DNA of 38,826 bases, from positions 1 to 38,826 of the forward strand of contig VFGY01000031.1 of assembly GCA_009392195.1 (NCBI GenBank), in the 5' to 3' direction. A program made the position numbers and the translations under genes. This DNA comes from SAR202 cluster bacterium (GTDB taxonomy: Bacteria; Chloroflexota; Dehalococcoidia; Lucifugimonadales; OSU-TB39). Below are positions 1-9,738 of this stretch, piece after piece (the stretch's first letter is position 1; each line of letters opens with the position of its first letter). The notes under the pieces are model-generated. The model saw nothing but the letters and a program-made list of their open reading frames with translations, made no database searches and was not told the DNA's origin.

Positions 1-37
1 GAACCTAAATTAAAGCCAATTTCTGAGGACAAGATAG

Positions 38-3000
38 TCATTCAATTTTTATTGTTGGAATGCCCATTTGACCTATAAGATCTACTACTTCTTTAATTTG
101 TTCTTTATAAATCTTATCCAACTCGTTGAATTTTTCTTCTAACCTTGTGCTCAAATCCTCTAGCAATTCGTAAGAAGGAGCAGTCGGTGCGTAATCACCA
201 CTAGCTACAACTCCCATCAATTCCTTTAACTTAAAGTAAAGGCCAACTGGAATCCCCCTCGGTTGCGTACCAGCAGATTTAAACGGAACGAAATGATTTT
301 CAATATCTGCAAGGGCAGTTTCTATTTGGTTAATTTTTTCGGCTAGCTTATTTTCATCTTTTAAACCTTTAGCCTTAGTTAGCCAATCGTTAAGTTGCTT
401 CCTGACAGACCTTAATTTTTGTACGTTTTCATAAGTTTCGGAATATTTCTCTCTTATTTTATCTTGAAGTCTATATTGCTCATTTAAGTCCTCTGTTGAA
501 GCATCAGTTCGCGGATCCTTAACAACCTGTAAAACCGCTGATGATTCAAATCCTTTAGAAGTCATTTTTAACTTGTAATCTCCAGGAGGAAGTAATATAC
601 CTGTATTTTGTGCTCCAAATGGGCTCGCTCCACCGACCGAGTCATCTAACTCCTTAACTTCTTCATCGCGCAGGTCCCATACCAATCTATTTATTCCCTT
701 TTTAGACGATAACTCACTACAGGAAATCGAAGAAAACGATTTCAATAGTTTATTTTTCGAATCAGTTATATCTACCTTAATTTCATCGCTTACATCTTCA
801 TTAAGGTAGTAATAAATAATAGCTCCATCTGGAGGATTAGTACCTGCATTAAGATATTTATTACCACCTCCATTTGCTGACTCCGTGTAAGTCGCTGGTT
901 CACCTAAAATAATCGACATATAATGCTTCCCTTCCCCTTGAGCTTCAATTCTGGAACCAATCTGTTCTAAAACTCTAGTGTATTTCCTTGGATTAAACAA
1001 AAAAGACTCACTAAGGTTTTTATTGGGTAATTCAGATAATGCTGAAATATCATCCAAAATCCAAAATGATCTGCCATGAGTTGCGGCTATTAAATCGCCA
1101 TCTTTTATTTTCAAATCATAGATTGGCACCACTGGCAAATTAAATGTTAAAGATTCCCACTTCTTGCCATCATCTAAAGAAATATAAACACCAGTCTCAG
1201 TTCCTGCATAAAGTAATCCTTGCTTGGAAGGGTCTTCCCGTATAACCCTAGTAAAATCCTCTGACGGAATACCATCTACTATCACCTCCCAATCTTTACC
1301 GTAATTGCTAGTTTTATACAGATATGGAGTATTATCATCATTTTTATATCCAGTAGCAGCCACATATGCAACACCAGGATCATGAGAAGAAGGTTCTATG
1401 CAACTAACCATTGTAAATTTAGGCAATCCGGGAGGGGTTATATTATCCCAAGATTTACCATCATTTTTAGTAACATAAATCAATCCGTCATCTGTACCTG
1501 CCCACAAAACACCTTTAGAGTGTGGTGATTCAGCCAACGTGTATACAGTGCAATAAATTTCTGCCCAAGGACCCTCAGATGTTATAGGCCCTGATATTTG
1601 CTGCTTAGACTTATCATCATAGGTTAAATCTTCACTGATAGGTTCCCAAGTAGTACCTTCGTCTGTAGATTTAAAAACAACATTTCCTGAAACATACAAT
1701 GTATTTGGATCATGTATTGAAGCAATAATTGGAAATTCCCAACCGAACCGATATTTATATTCTGCTGCGGCGGAATTTTGCGAATATTCAGGCCAAACCA
1801 TAATTACTCTCACCTGACCGGTTTTATGATCATACCTTTGTAAAGTACCCCCGGGATATGCTGAGTATATGATATTTGAATCGCCTGTTTTGACAGCTAT
1901 CTTACCACTTTCTGACAACCCAACGACATAACACTCGCTCCAAGGAATCGACCCAAATATTGATCTACTAGGGACACTTACGGCACTGTTATCCTGTTGT
2001 GTACCGTAAAGTCTGTATGGAAATTGATAGTCAGTTGCCACATAATACATTTCAGAAGTAGGTTGGTTATAAATAGTCGACCAAGTTTCCCCACCATTAA
2101 AAGACACACAAGCACCACCATCATTTCCTTCTATCATACGTTGTGTATTATCAGGATCTATCCAAATATCATGGTTATCGCCATGGGGCATATTCATCTT
2201 CTTGAAAATTTGCCCTCCATCGGTTGATTTCCATGCGCCAGCGGCAAGCACCCATACAGTCTCACTATCTTTGGGATCAGCGAAAACATGAGTGTAATAC
2301 CAGGGACGACTTCTTACATCTTCATTATCATTAACAAGTTGCCAATTTTTCCCATAATCATCGGACCTAAATAATCCGCCATTTTCAGATTCAATCAAAG
2401 CCCAAATCCGTCCTGGCAAAGCACCTGAAGCAGATACACCTATTCTGCCCATCATTCCTTTGGGCAATCCAGAACTTGCAGTCAAGTTTTCCCAAGTATC
2501 TCCTCCATCCAAAGACCTATATAAACCACTTTTCTTCCCACCACTTTTCATTTCCCAAAAAGAGCGTTTACCTTCCCACATAGCAGCATACAAGATTCTT
2601 GGGTTATTCGGATCCATACACAAATCAGCTGCACCGGTTTCATCATTAATGAACAAAATATTATCCCAAGTTTCACCACCATCAATAGACCTAAATATCC
2701 CTCTCTCATTATTATTACCAAAAGCGTGACCCAAAGCAGCTACATATACCAAGTCAGGATTTTCAGGATGAATTCTTACTCTTGAAATATGTCTAGAATC
2801 AGACAACCCCAAGTGTTTCCAACTAGCTCCAGAATCAGTAGATTTATAAACGCCATCCCCATGGGTTACATCAACACGTATGCAAGCTTCTCCGGTACCT
2901 ACATAAATGGTGTTTGGATCTGAATTCGAAACAGCTAGCGCACCAATAGATGCAGTATCTAGAAACCCATCTGTAATATTTTCCCAGTAAGAACCACCAT

Positions 3001-3151
3001 CATGTGTTTTCCATACCCCACCTGCAACAGCTCCAAAATAAAACACATTATCTTCATTAGGATGACCTGCCACAGCTACTACCCTGCCGCCTCTAAACGG
3101 ACCCACACACCTCCATTCCATAGATTTACCTGCTAATTCGTTAACTACCAT
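38..3151 (-). CDS. BNR/sortilin-type beta-propeller repeat protein
   Basis: A 1037-residue protein built mostly of BNR (Asp-box) repeats of the form S-x-D-x-G-x-x-W. At least ten are visible, for example KSTDSGASW, RSIDGGETW, RSLDGGDTW, KSTDEGTTW and ISLDDGKKW, over roughly residues 45-690. Such repeats make the blades of large propellers in the sortilin/VPS10 and GH74-like families. After the motif ATHGRSFWILDD (about residue 700) comes a non-propeller tail with an Ig-like stretch ending LPPGDYKLKM, then a charged helical region. An in-frame TTG/ATG lies 12-15 bases upstream of the chosen start, but GGAGG at 3157-3161 sits 5 bases before the ATG at 3151, so I start there. No signal peptide or membrane helix is visible, although many relatives are exported. 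Substrate is unknown; GH74 catalysis cannot be claimed from the repeats alone. Confidence 0.85.
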   Translation of the reverse strand: MVVNELAGKSMEWRCVGPFRGGRVVAVAGHPNEDNVFYFGAVAGGVWKTHDGGSYWENITDGFLDTASIGALAVSNSDPNTIYVGTGEACIRVDVTHGDGVYKSTDSGASWKHLGLSDSRHISRVRIHPENPDLVYVAALGHAFGNNNERGIFRSIDGGETWDNILFINDETGAADLCMDPNNPRILYAAMWEGKRSFWEMKSGGKKSGLYRSLDGGDTWENLTASSGLPKGMMGRIGVSASGALPGRIWALIESENGGLFRSDDYGKNWQLVNDNEDVRSRPWYYTHVFADPKDSETVWVLAAGAWKSTDGGQIFKKMNMPHGDNHDIWIDPDNTQRMIEGNDGGACVSFNGGETWSTIYNQPTSEMYYVATDYQFPYRLYGTQQDNSAVSVPSRSIFGSIPWSECYVVGLSESGKIAVKTGDSNIIYSAYPGGTLQRYDHKTGQVRVIMVWPEYSQNSAAAEYKYRFGWEFPIIASIHDPNTLYVSGNVVFKSTDEGTTWEPISEDLTYDDKSKQQISGPITSEGPWAEIYCTVYTLAESPHSKGVLWAGTDDGLIYVTKNDGKSWDNITPPGLPKFTMVSCIEPSSHDPGVAYVAATGYKNDDNTPYLYKTSNYGKDWEVIVDGIPSEDFTRVIREDPSKQGLLYAGTETGVYISLDDGKKWESLTFNLPVVPIYDLKIKDGDLIAATHGRSFWILDDISALSELPNKNLSESFLFNPRKYTRVLEQIGSRIEAQGEGKHYMSIILGEPATYTESANGGGNKYLNAGTNPPDGAIIYYYLNEDVSDEIKVDITDSKNKLLKSFSSISCSELSSKKGINRLVWDLRDEEVKELDDSVGGASPFGAQNTGILLPPGDYKLKMTSKGFESSAVLQVVKDPRTDASTEDLNEQYRLQDKIREKYSETYENVQKLRSVRKQLNDWLTKAKGLKDENKLAEKINQIETALADIENHFVPFKSAGTQPRGIPVGLYFKLKELMGVVASGDYAPTAPSYELLEDLSTRLEEKFNELDKIYKEQIKEVVDLIGQMGIPTIKIE

Positions 3152-3282
3152 TAAATCCTCCATCAATTGTACTGACTTGTCATAATAGTTCTAATATTAC
3201 ATTTATATCAAGTCTATATCCAATCATTTAAATTTAAAGGCATTAAATGTTAAAACCTGCAAAAAAAACAATCTCCACACTG

Positions 3283-3288
3283 TATAAT
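3283..3288 (+). promoter_or_regulatory. possible -10 box upstream of the dehydratase gene
   Basis: An exact TATAAT lies 63 bases before the dehydratase start, in the gap between divergent genes. I see no good -35 hexamer at 16-18 bases, so this is a weak promoter candidate. Confidence 0.3.
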
Positions 3289-3351
3289 CTTATCGAACCG
3301 GTTACGCAACATTACTGAAGAAATTAATAATAATGACTAATTGGAGCCAAC

Positions 3352-4509
3352 ATGAAAATCACAGCAATTAAACCATATCCAATATGGGACGGTGGGCGAA
3401 ATTTAATGATTGTAAAAATAGAGACTGATGAAGGTATTAACGGTTGGGGTGAATCTGGAATATCTAGTAGAGAATTAGCTGTAGAAGGAGCTATCAAGCA
3501 TTATAGAGAATACCTTATCGGGCAAAACCCCATGCAAATAGCTTCTCACTGGCAGCGGATGTACAGAAGCCAATACTTTGAGGGAGGACGAGTTTTAACC
3601 GCAGCAATATCTGCAATCGATATAGCACTACATGACATCAAAGCAAAATCGTTAAACATGCCAATATATGAATTATTAGGAGGCAAGCAAAGAAATCATG
3701 TACCTTGCTTCGGCACAACAGATAAACCTATGGGTGAAAACATGATAAAACAAGCACAAGAATTCATAGACAGTGGGTGGCAGGCAATCCGACTTAGTTG
3801 GAAACAAAATACAGACCCTAAAAACATTAATGTTTTTGAACCTAGAGAGTCGATATCAGAAACTGCTCTATGGATGATTGAAGCAAGAAAAAAGTTAGGT
3901 ACCAGCATTGTATTAGGTATAGATTATCACCATAGACTCAGCATAGCGGAAGCAGCATCATTTTGCCAAAAATTACCAGCCGGCACATTAGATTTCATTG
4001 AAGAACCAATAAGAGACGAATCCCCTCAAGCATATAAATCTTTAAGAAGCATGACCGAAATTCCATTTGCGATTGGAGAAGAGATGTCATCAAAATGGCA
4101 ATTCATCCCTTATATTGAAGAAAACCTAACTCAATTTGCTCGTATTGACATATGCAACGTAGGAGGATTTACAGAAAGCGCCAAAGTTACTGGATGGGCT
4201 GAAGCCCATTATATTGATATGATGCCACATAACCCACTTGGACCTATATGCACTGCAGCGTCAATACAAATGGCTGCAGCTACGGCTAATTTCGCATGGT
4301 TAGAAGCCCGCGCAACTCCAGATGGTACAGACATATTTGATTCGGCTATTTTCCCCAAGAAACCTGAAGTTAAAAATGGCAAATATGTTGTTAGCGATGA
4401 ACCAGGGCTTGGAATAGAAATTAACGAAGAAGCTCTAATTGAATATAATTTCAAATTTTGGGAGGCACCACACCTGCAAAAATCTGATGGCTCTTATACT
4501 AACTGGTGA
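3352..4509 (+). CDS. Mandelate racemase/galactonate dehydratase-like enolase-superfamily enzyme
   Basis: A 385-residue enolase-superfamily protein with an N-terminal capping domain (about 1-115) and a TIM barrel. Putative Mg2+ ligands are D191, E217 and E243. Their 26-residue spacings match those of mandelate racemase and galactonate dehydratase. H193, two residues after the first ligand (DYH), and H293 in MPHNPLGP, 50 residues after the third, are the expected general acid/base pair of the acid-sugar dehydratase type. The KxK lysine of mandelate racemase is not seen (the region reads AIRLSW), which favours a dehydratase over a racemase. The likely role is dehydration of an acid sugar to a 2-keto-3-deoxy acid in the cytoplasm. 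The start follows GGAG with 6-7 bases. Substrate cannot be read from the sequence. Confidence 0.9.
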   Translation: MKITAIKPYPIWDGGRNLMIVKIETDEGINGWGESGISSRELAVEGAIKHYREYLIGQNPMQIASHWQRMYRSQYFEGGRVLTAAISAIDIALHDIKAKSLNMPIYELLGGKQRNHVPCFGTTDKPMGENMIKQAQEFIDSGWQAIRLSWKQNTDPKNINVFEPRESISETALWMIEARKKLGTSIVLGIDYHHRLSIAEAASFCQKLPAGTLDFIEEPIRDESPQAYKSLRSMTEIPFAIGEEMSSKWQFIPYIEENLTQFARIDICNVGGFTESAKVTGWAEAHYIDMMPHNPLGPICTAASIQMAAATANFAWLEARATPDGTDIFDSAIFPKKPEVKNGKYVVSDEPGLGIEINEEALIEYNFKFWEAPHLQKSDGSYTNW

Positions 4510-4628
4510 TTGTATAAAATCTCCTTTAGAATAAACAATTTATTTTAAATATATTCATACTTTCTTAATATCTTATTGATAAAATTTACCGAAAAATTCA
4601 TAGTTAATACTTATCAAAGAAATAAATT

Positions 4629-5321
4629 ATGTCTGTAAAATTACTACTAGTAGACGATGATCCTGATTTACTTTATACATTAGAGAGATACCTTCAACAG
4701 TCTGGATACTCTACTGTTACCGCTAACAATGGTAAATCTGCAATTAATATATTTGAAGCCGAAAAACCACAAGCGGCTCTTATTGACGTTATGATGCCAG
4801 AACTCGATGGATTTGAAGTTGTTAAAAAAATCCGCTCCGTGTCGTCAATTCCAATCATCCTATTAACCGCAAGGTCAGATGAAACAGATAAAATAGTGGG
4901 TCTTGAACTAGGTGCAGACGATTATGTTACCAAACCATTTAGCCCGAGAGAAGTTGTGGCACGCTTAAAAGCTATAATGCGAAGAGGAAATCAAAATCAA
5001 CAAGAACTAAAATCAAAAATAATCATTGATGAGATTACGGTCGACAAAAATACAAGATCCGTAATGCGTGGTGAGTCTGAGATTCAGCTAACCAAAACCG
5101 AATTCGATATACTCATTACCCTTATGGAATCTCCGGGACAAGTGTTCACGAGGGACCAAATTATAGACAGAGTTTTAGGATACACATACGAAGGGTTTGA
5201 ACGTACGATTGATGCACATGTAAGAAATCTAAGAAAAAAAATCGAACCCGATTCTAACAACCCCACTTATATCAAAACTGTTTTTGGAGTCGGCTACAAA
5301 ATAGAATCTTCCGGGAAATAA
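4629..5321 (+). CDS. OmpR/PhoB-family response regulator
   Basis: A 230-residue two-domain regulator. The receiver domain (about 3-118) has the acidic pocket DDD at residues 9-11, phosphoacceptor D53 in LIDVMMPELDG, T80 in LLTA and K102 in YVTKPF. The C-terminal winged helix (about 130-228) carries the family pattern LTKTEFDIL, then RTIDAHVRNLRKK and VFGVGYK. It is followed at once by a histidine kinase, so it is the DNA-binding half of a two-component system. Its target promoters and signal are not shown by the sequence. The Shine-Dalgarno is weak (AAAGAAA). Confidence 0.95.
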   Translation: MSVKLLLVDDDPDLLYTLERYLQQSGYSTVTANNGKSAINIFEAEKPQAALIDVMMPELDGFEVVKKIRSVSSIPIILLTARSDETDKIVGLELGADDYVTKPFSPREVVARLKAIMRRGNQNQQELKSKIIIDEITVDKNTRSVMRGESEIQLTKTEFDILITLMESPGQVFTRDQIIDRVLGYTYEGFERTIDAHVRNLRKKIEPDSNNPTYIKTVFGVGYKIESSGK

Positions 5322-5387
5322 TCAATAAGTATATATTGGAAAATAATAGGCTCTCTGGTTATTGTAGTTACTGTCACAGCAGTAACA

Positions 5388-6833
5388 ATGGGCGTTTTTG
5401 TCAATTTTTATTTCGGCACCCAACTCAACGTCTATGTTGATAATGTTGCCGAAAACCAAGCAATACAAATTGCTCCTATACTACAATCTTATTATGCAAC
5501 AACAGGAAGCTGGGATAATGTTGACCAATTATTGAAAGGAGAAGTTGAATTTGCAATAGAATCTAGATCGAACATTAGAGGAGGATTGGGAAGAGCTGGC
5601 ATTAACACTTATCGCCGTATGGGTCCTTTAAATCTACCGTTATTTTTGAGAGGACAGAGATTAATTCTTACCGATGAAAATGAAATTGTAATATTTGATT
5701 CAATCAAAAAAGCTACGTTAACTACTGTAGATATAGATTCTAGAGATATGACGGGAGTTACTATTTCTGGAGCCTTAAGTTGGAACGCAAACCAAGATTT
5801 AAATAATGTAACCTTAAATAACAAGATTACAGAAAAATTAAAACTTTCATCTTTGGAAATGTACCATGGAAACCAGTTTATTGGATTCCTATTTATTGGC
5901 AAAGCTTTCGAAAGTAATATTGAAGAAGGTTTTGTAAATCGTTTCAATATTGGGTTGATAATTACCGCTTTTACTTCAAGCGGATTTGCAATCATTATAG
6001 GGCTAGTCCTTTCAAGAAGGATAACAGCACCAATGAGAAACCTTATTAAAGCAACTGAAATGTTCTCTATAGGGCAATTCAAACAAAAAATCGAACCCCA
6101 AAGTACTGATGAATTAGGTCAACTAACTAAATCATTTAATACAATGTCAGAACAATTAGAGATGAATGAAAATCAGCGCAGGAGACTATTTGCCGATGTT
6201 GCCCATGAACTACGAACCCCTTTAGCGGTTATCCAAGCAACTATGGAAGGAATGGCTGAAGGTGTAATAGAAACGAATCAAAAAGAATTGATTAGAGCTT
6301 TGGACCAAACAAAAACACTTAATAGGATTGTAGAAGATTTAAGATTATTATCCCTGGCTGAATCAAAACAATTAGATTTGAAAAAAGAAAATATAAACTT
6401 AGAAGAATTGGTAAACGACGTGATTGAAGATCTAAGTCCAATAGCTGAAGAATCCGCGAGTGAAATAGTTTTTAAAAATCCTCTAAATACCACTTTGTTT
6501 GTCGATCAACATCGGATAAAACAAGTACTATCTAACCTCATTGTAAATGCCTTGAAACAAGCAGATTCAAGTCCTATCCAAATAGATGTATCTCGTAGTG
6601 ATAATTATTGCCAAGTTTCAGTTAGTGACTCAGGAAACGGGATTAGTGAAGAAGATCAAAAATATATATTCGATAGGTTTTACAGAGTAGATAGTTCTAG
6701 GTCTAGAACTTCAGGAGGCAGTGGTTTAGGACTCGCAATAGTAAAAAGTCTGGTAGAAGCACACGGTGGTAACATTTCAGTTATAAGTTCAGCGGGAAAC
6801 GGCACTACTTTTTCTTTCACTATACCTGTATAA
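5388..6833 (+). CDS. Membrane sensor histidine kinase, partner of the upstream regulator
   Basis: A HisKA/HATPase kinase with 481 residues from the first ATG. A variable extracytoplasmic sensor occupies about 15-183 and a second membrane helix about 187-208. A HAMP linker follows (about 209-262), then the H-box with H273 in FADVAHELRTP. The N-box has N383 and N387, the G1 box is DSGNGI (414-419), the F-box is FDRFYRVD and the G2 box is GGSGLGLA. It should autophosphorylate H273 and pass phosphate to D53 of the regulator. The start is uncertain: the open frame continues 22 codons upstream to the regulator stop at 5321, and those codons encode a hydrophobic stretch (residues IIGSLVIVVTVTAVTMG) that completes the first membrane helix. 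No ATG, GTG or TTG lies in that stretch, only ATA and a CTG at 5355. The true start is probably upstream of 5388. Confidence 0.92.
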   Translation: MGVFVNFYFGTQLNVYVDNVAENQAIQIAPILQSYYATTGSWDNVDQLLKGEVEFAIESRSNIRGGLGRAGINTYRRMGPLNLPLFLRGQRLILTDENEIVIFDSIKKATLTTVDIDSRDMTGVTISGALSWNANQDLNNVTLNNKITEKLKLSSLEMYHGNQFIGFLFIGKAFESNIEEGFVNRFNIGLIITAFTSSGFAIIIGLVLSRRITAPMRNLIKATEMFSIGQFKQKIEPQSTDELGQLTKSFNTMSEQLEMNENQRRRLFADVAHELRTPLAVIQATMEGMAEGVIETNQKELIRALDQTKTLNRIVEDLRLLSLAESKQLDLKKENINLEELVNDVIEDLSPIAEESASEIVFKNPLNTTLFVDQHRIKQVLSNLIVNALKQADSSPIQIDVSRSDNYCQVSVSDSGNGISEEDQKYIFDRFYRVDSSRSRTSGGSGLGLAIVKSLVEAHGGNISVISSAGNGTTFSFTIPV

Positions 6834-7027
6834 ATTCGAGTCGCGACCCAATTAAATTAATGTGTTTATACAAGTTCTACCACAAACTACAATTAATAAA
6901 AAAATGGACATATACTGTACCCATAAAATACTATCAGGTTATTGTAGGTCAATAAGACACCTTATATATTAATATTAAATCGTACTTTTTATGATAATTA
7001 TTATCTGAAAATAACTTAGAGGGAATC

Positions 7028-7747
7028 ATGAAAATTCTTTTACTCGGCTGTGAATACACTGGAACAACAACATTAGCACAAAATATTTTTGAGTGGGGTC
7101 AAAATAATATGGGAGCTGATTTCGGACTATTTCATGACCACTGGAAAATACCTCACGTCACAGGACACTGGCCAATAGATACCGATTCGTACGCTACAGA
7201 CCAAGAACAGAATGAATTAATTAATTTAAATCCTAAAATGAAAGAACAAATGCAAAGACATAACATCTATTACCACATACAACCAGGTGCTTTCAAAAAA
7301 GGAGAAGAGGAAAAACAAGGATTCTATCCGGATTATTTAGCTATAGGTATGCATTTGGAGGATGCGGTTTATGGACCAATGTATTTCGGATATGGTAGAG
7401 AAGGACAACCGGCACCAAGAACAATTTTAACGAAAACTGTTGAACGTGCTCTACTTCAATACGCTTCAGATTTCGTGTTGGTTCTACTAAAAGCATCAAT
7501 AGAAACGATCAAAGAGAGAATGCGAAGCAATCCCCATCCACATCAAGTAATCAAATCATCTGATATTGAAATATTACTTCAAAAGTTTGAACACGAATTT
7601 TCAAATTCTCAAATTCGCAACAAGTTTGTAATAGATACAACCAGCAAAGATAAAGAACAAACCCTAAATGAATTTATTACCAAGATTGAACCCTTTTTAT
7701 CTCAAGATGATATCGATAGAAGAGATCAATTTATCAAGTCAACTTAA
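7028..7747 (+). CDS. P-loop kinase-like protein with an altered Walker A motif
   Basis: A 239-residue protein whose N-terminus, MKILLLGCEYTGTTTLA, has the strand-loop-helix look of a Walker A motif (residues 8-16). The usual lysine is a threonine (GTTT instead of GKTT). A later segment, DFVLVLLKASIETIKERM (about 149-166), resembles the strand and LID start of nucleoside/nucleotide kinases. A His/Trp-rich segment FHDHWKIPHVTGHW (about 36-49) is unusual. I do not recognise a characterised family. A phosphotriesterase-like gene follows after about 40 bases on the same strand, so the two are probably co-transcribed. The start has GAGGG 5 bases upstream. Confidence 0.7.
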   Translation: MKILLLGCEYTGTTTLAQNIFEWGQNNMGADFGLFHDHWKIPHVTGHWPIDTDSYATDQEQNELINLNPKMKEQMQRHNIYYHIQPGAFKKGEEEKQGFYPDYLAIGMHLEDAVYGPMYFGYGREGQPAPRTILTKTVERALLQYASDFVLVLLKASIETIKERMRSNPHPHQVIKSSDIEILLQKFEHEFSNSQIRNKFVIDTTSKDKEQTLNEFITKIEPFLSQDDIDRRDQFIKST

Positions 7748-7788
7748 TATATAAAATACGTTATCAACCAATATAAACATTTTTGAAC

Positions 7789-8742
7789 ATGACAAAAATA
7801 AATACAGTACTTGGCCCGATAGATAGTTCAAACCTTGGATTCACTTTAAGTCATGAACACATTTGTAATGGCTTCGGTGGTTCTCCTTTTACTTTCCCAG
7901 AATTTCTTGACATAGAAGCTACACTCGAACGAGCTTCAATTGACCTTTTAGAAGCTAAGGATGAAGGGTTAAAAACAATAATGGATGTCGCACCGCACGA
8001 TCAAGGTCGGAACATTAAGCTTCAGCAGGAAGTTTCGAAAAGGTCTGGTATCAATATAATAACTTGTACTGGAACCTGGCTTGATGTACCTCGCTTTTTT
8101 GAGGGATTACACCCTAACAAAATAGCAACTCTATATATACGTGAAATTGAAGAAGGCATAGAAGGAACTGAAGTAAAAGCATCTATAATCAAAGTAGCTA
8201 GTGACAAAGGTGGGGTCAAACCACAAGAAGAGTTGGTGTTACGAGCGGCCGCTAGAGCTTCAAAATCGACAGGTGTTCCCATCATGACTCACACTTGGGC
8301 CCCAGACCGTATAGGTGAAGAGCAAGTACGAATTTTTAAAGAAGAAAATCTAGATATGAATTTAGTATGTATTGGACACAGTAATGATTCAACTGACATT
8401 CAATATCTAACAGGGTTACTCGAGCAAGGGGTTTGGCTAGGAATGGATAGATACCCAGGAGGACAATTAGGAACCCCTTTATGGAAACAAAGAACTAAAA
8501 TCATCAAATCCCTAATAGAACTTGGGTGGGGTCACCGTATAATGTTGGCTCATGATTGGGATTCATCAATTGGGCTGCATTCTCCAGAATTTAGAGCAGC
8601 TAGAGAAGCATATAATCCAGATAATTATCTGTTCATTACTAGAAATGTCCTCCCATACTTACGTCAATTAGGTGCTACAAATACCGATATAGAAAATCTA
8701 ACCACCCATAACCCACAAAAGTACCTAGAGGGAACAAGATAA
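7789..8742 (+). CDS. Phosphotriesterase-family metal-dependent hydrolase
   Basis: A TIM-barrel amidohydrolase of the phosphotriesterase family. Numbering from an in-frame TTG at 7783, the metal ligands are H24 and H26 (SHEH), K137 (IIKVAS, the expected carboxylated lysine), H170 (MTHTW), H199 (IGHS) and D258 (LAHDWD). Their order matches the PTE metal site, and the 29 residues between the two later histidines equal the spacing in phosphotriesterase. Family members hydrolyse organophosphates or, more often, lactones; PTE-like lactonases are common in catabolic clusters, so lactone or ester hydrolysis is a reasonable inference. I chose the ATG at 7789; neither start has a clear Shine-Dalgarno. 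It follows the P-loop gene closely. Confidence 0.88.
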   Translation: MTKINTVLGPIDSSNLGFTLSHEHICNGFGGSPFTFPEFLDIEATLERASIDLLEAKDEGLKTIMDVAPHDQGRNIKLQQEVSKRSGINIITCTGTWLDVPRFFEGLHPNKIATLYIREIEEGIEGTEVKASIIKVASDKGGVKPQEELVLRAAARASKSTGVPIMTHTWAPDRIGEEQVRIFKEENLDMNLVCIGHSNDSTDIQYLTGLLEQGVWLGMDRYPGGQLGTPLWKQRTKIIKSLIELGWGHRIMLAHDWDSSIGLHSPEFRAAREAYNPDNYLFITRNVLPYLRQLGATNTDIENLTTHNPQKYLEGTR

Positions 8743-8763
8743 ATCAAAATCAGTCATGTAAGC

Positions 8764-9738
8764 CTAATTAAAAATCTTTTGGTCCCAATCAACCCACTCT
8801 AAAAGTCCACTCTTGTGTATAAATCGTTTGTATACTTCTAGATTTTCACCTTCTATTTTCATTTGAGCAGGAAACGGCGGACCAATATCCATTCCCATGG
8901 CTGACAAAATCATGTTCGAAGCAGTACCCTCACCCATAAAATTAGCGGGAGATTTAGTATGCCCAATTAGTTTTGTTTCAGGATCAAACTCCAATTTGAG
9001 TTCAAATTCGTCTAATTCGTTATATAGCTTATTCCTATATAAATCCCATAACTTTACCGTAAGTCTAGGAGCCACGTTACCATAAAATTCTGTGAATCCC
9101 ACCGACCCCATTCTGGCACCATGACTAAATATACGATTATTGTCTAAAAAATTAAACCTATCTTTAAAAAGTCTTATCATTTGCAAAACATGTTTAGTGT
9201 TAAATCCAGACCATTTAATACCCACCATGTTTCCTAGATCTGAAAATCTCTCAAATAGGCTTCTGGTAAATTCATATCCAGGATTTGGCATTGCCCATGG
9301 AGTATTATAGGAAATTATTCCAATCTCAGCGGAATCATTGATGTATTTATAGTGAGCGAAAATTTCATCTTCGTTAGGCAAAAGATAATGTGGAGGAGTA
9401 AGTTGAATGAAATCGATGCCAGCCGTTGCAGCATATTGGGCTTTTTTTGCCGCAGATCTAGCACTCATTTCATAAATTCCTACACATGTTGGAACTGAAC
9501 CACCTGTTGCAGATGCCAACGTGTCTACTAGTTTCCTCCATTCTTCATCATCTAAGAAATATCCTTCTCCCATTCCCCCAGCAATTGCCAACGTTCCAAC
9601 ATCCGCTGTAAATCCATTGTCTAGTAACCACTCGATATGAATACGCTGTCTATCTAGCAAAAGGTTGAAATCAGAATCCTTAAAAGTTGGTAACGACAGT
9701 AAAGCTCCTCTAGGTTTTTGATTTAAATTAATACTCAT
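8764..9738 (-). CDS. DapA-like (dihydrodipicolinate synthase/N-acetylneuraminate lyase family) enzyme 1
   Basis: A 324-residue class I aldolase-type TIM barrel. The Schiff-base lysine is K175 in MVGIKWSG, and the conserved tyrosine is Y144 in IISYNTPW, followed by a Pro as in many family members. The ligand-binding motif around residues 54-58 reads GGMGE, as in lyase/dehydratase branches, rather than the GTTGE of lysine-pathway DapA. The family cleaves or dehydrates 2-keto acids, so a catabolic sugar-acid or keto-acid role is more likely than lysine biosynthesis. A Shine-Dalgarno (GGAGG) lies 4 bases before the ATG. It is divergent from the glycosidase gene, and a paralogue lies on the other side of that gene. 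Confidence 0.87.
   Translation of the reverse strand: MSINLNQKPRGALLSLPTFKDSDFNLLLDRQRIHIEWLLDNGFTADVGTLAIAGGMGEGYFLDDEEWRKLVDTLASATGGSVPTCVGIYEMSARSAAKKAQYAATAGIDFIQLTPPHYLLPNEDEIFAHYKYINDSAEIGIISYNTPWAMPNPGYEFTRSLFERFSDLGNMVGIKWSGFNTKHVLQMIRLFKDRFNFLDNNRIFSHGARMGSVGFTEFYGNVAPRLTVKLWDLYRNKLYNELDEFELKLEFDPETKLIGHTKSPANFMGEGTASNMILSAMGMDIGPPFPAQMKIEGENLEVYKRFIHKSGLLEWVDWDQKIFN

Noticed and set aside
1-78. Open frame on the plus strand from base 1 to a TAA at 76-78, possibly the end of an upstream gene
   Set aside because: Only 25 codons, no recognisable sequence, and it would overlap the convergent BNR gene by about 40 bases; the other plus frames stop within the first 13 bases, so the evidence is too thin.
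5609-6082. 157-residue open frame on the minus strand inside the histidine kinase
   Set aside because: It lies wholly within a gene with strong family motifs, has no recognisable domain, and reflects the AT-rich composition.
7783-8742. A true organophosphate-degrading phosphotriesterase
   Set aside because: Metal ligands fit the wider family, but substrate-pocket residues cannot be judged; lactonases share the same motifs.
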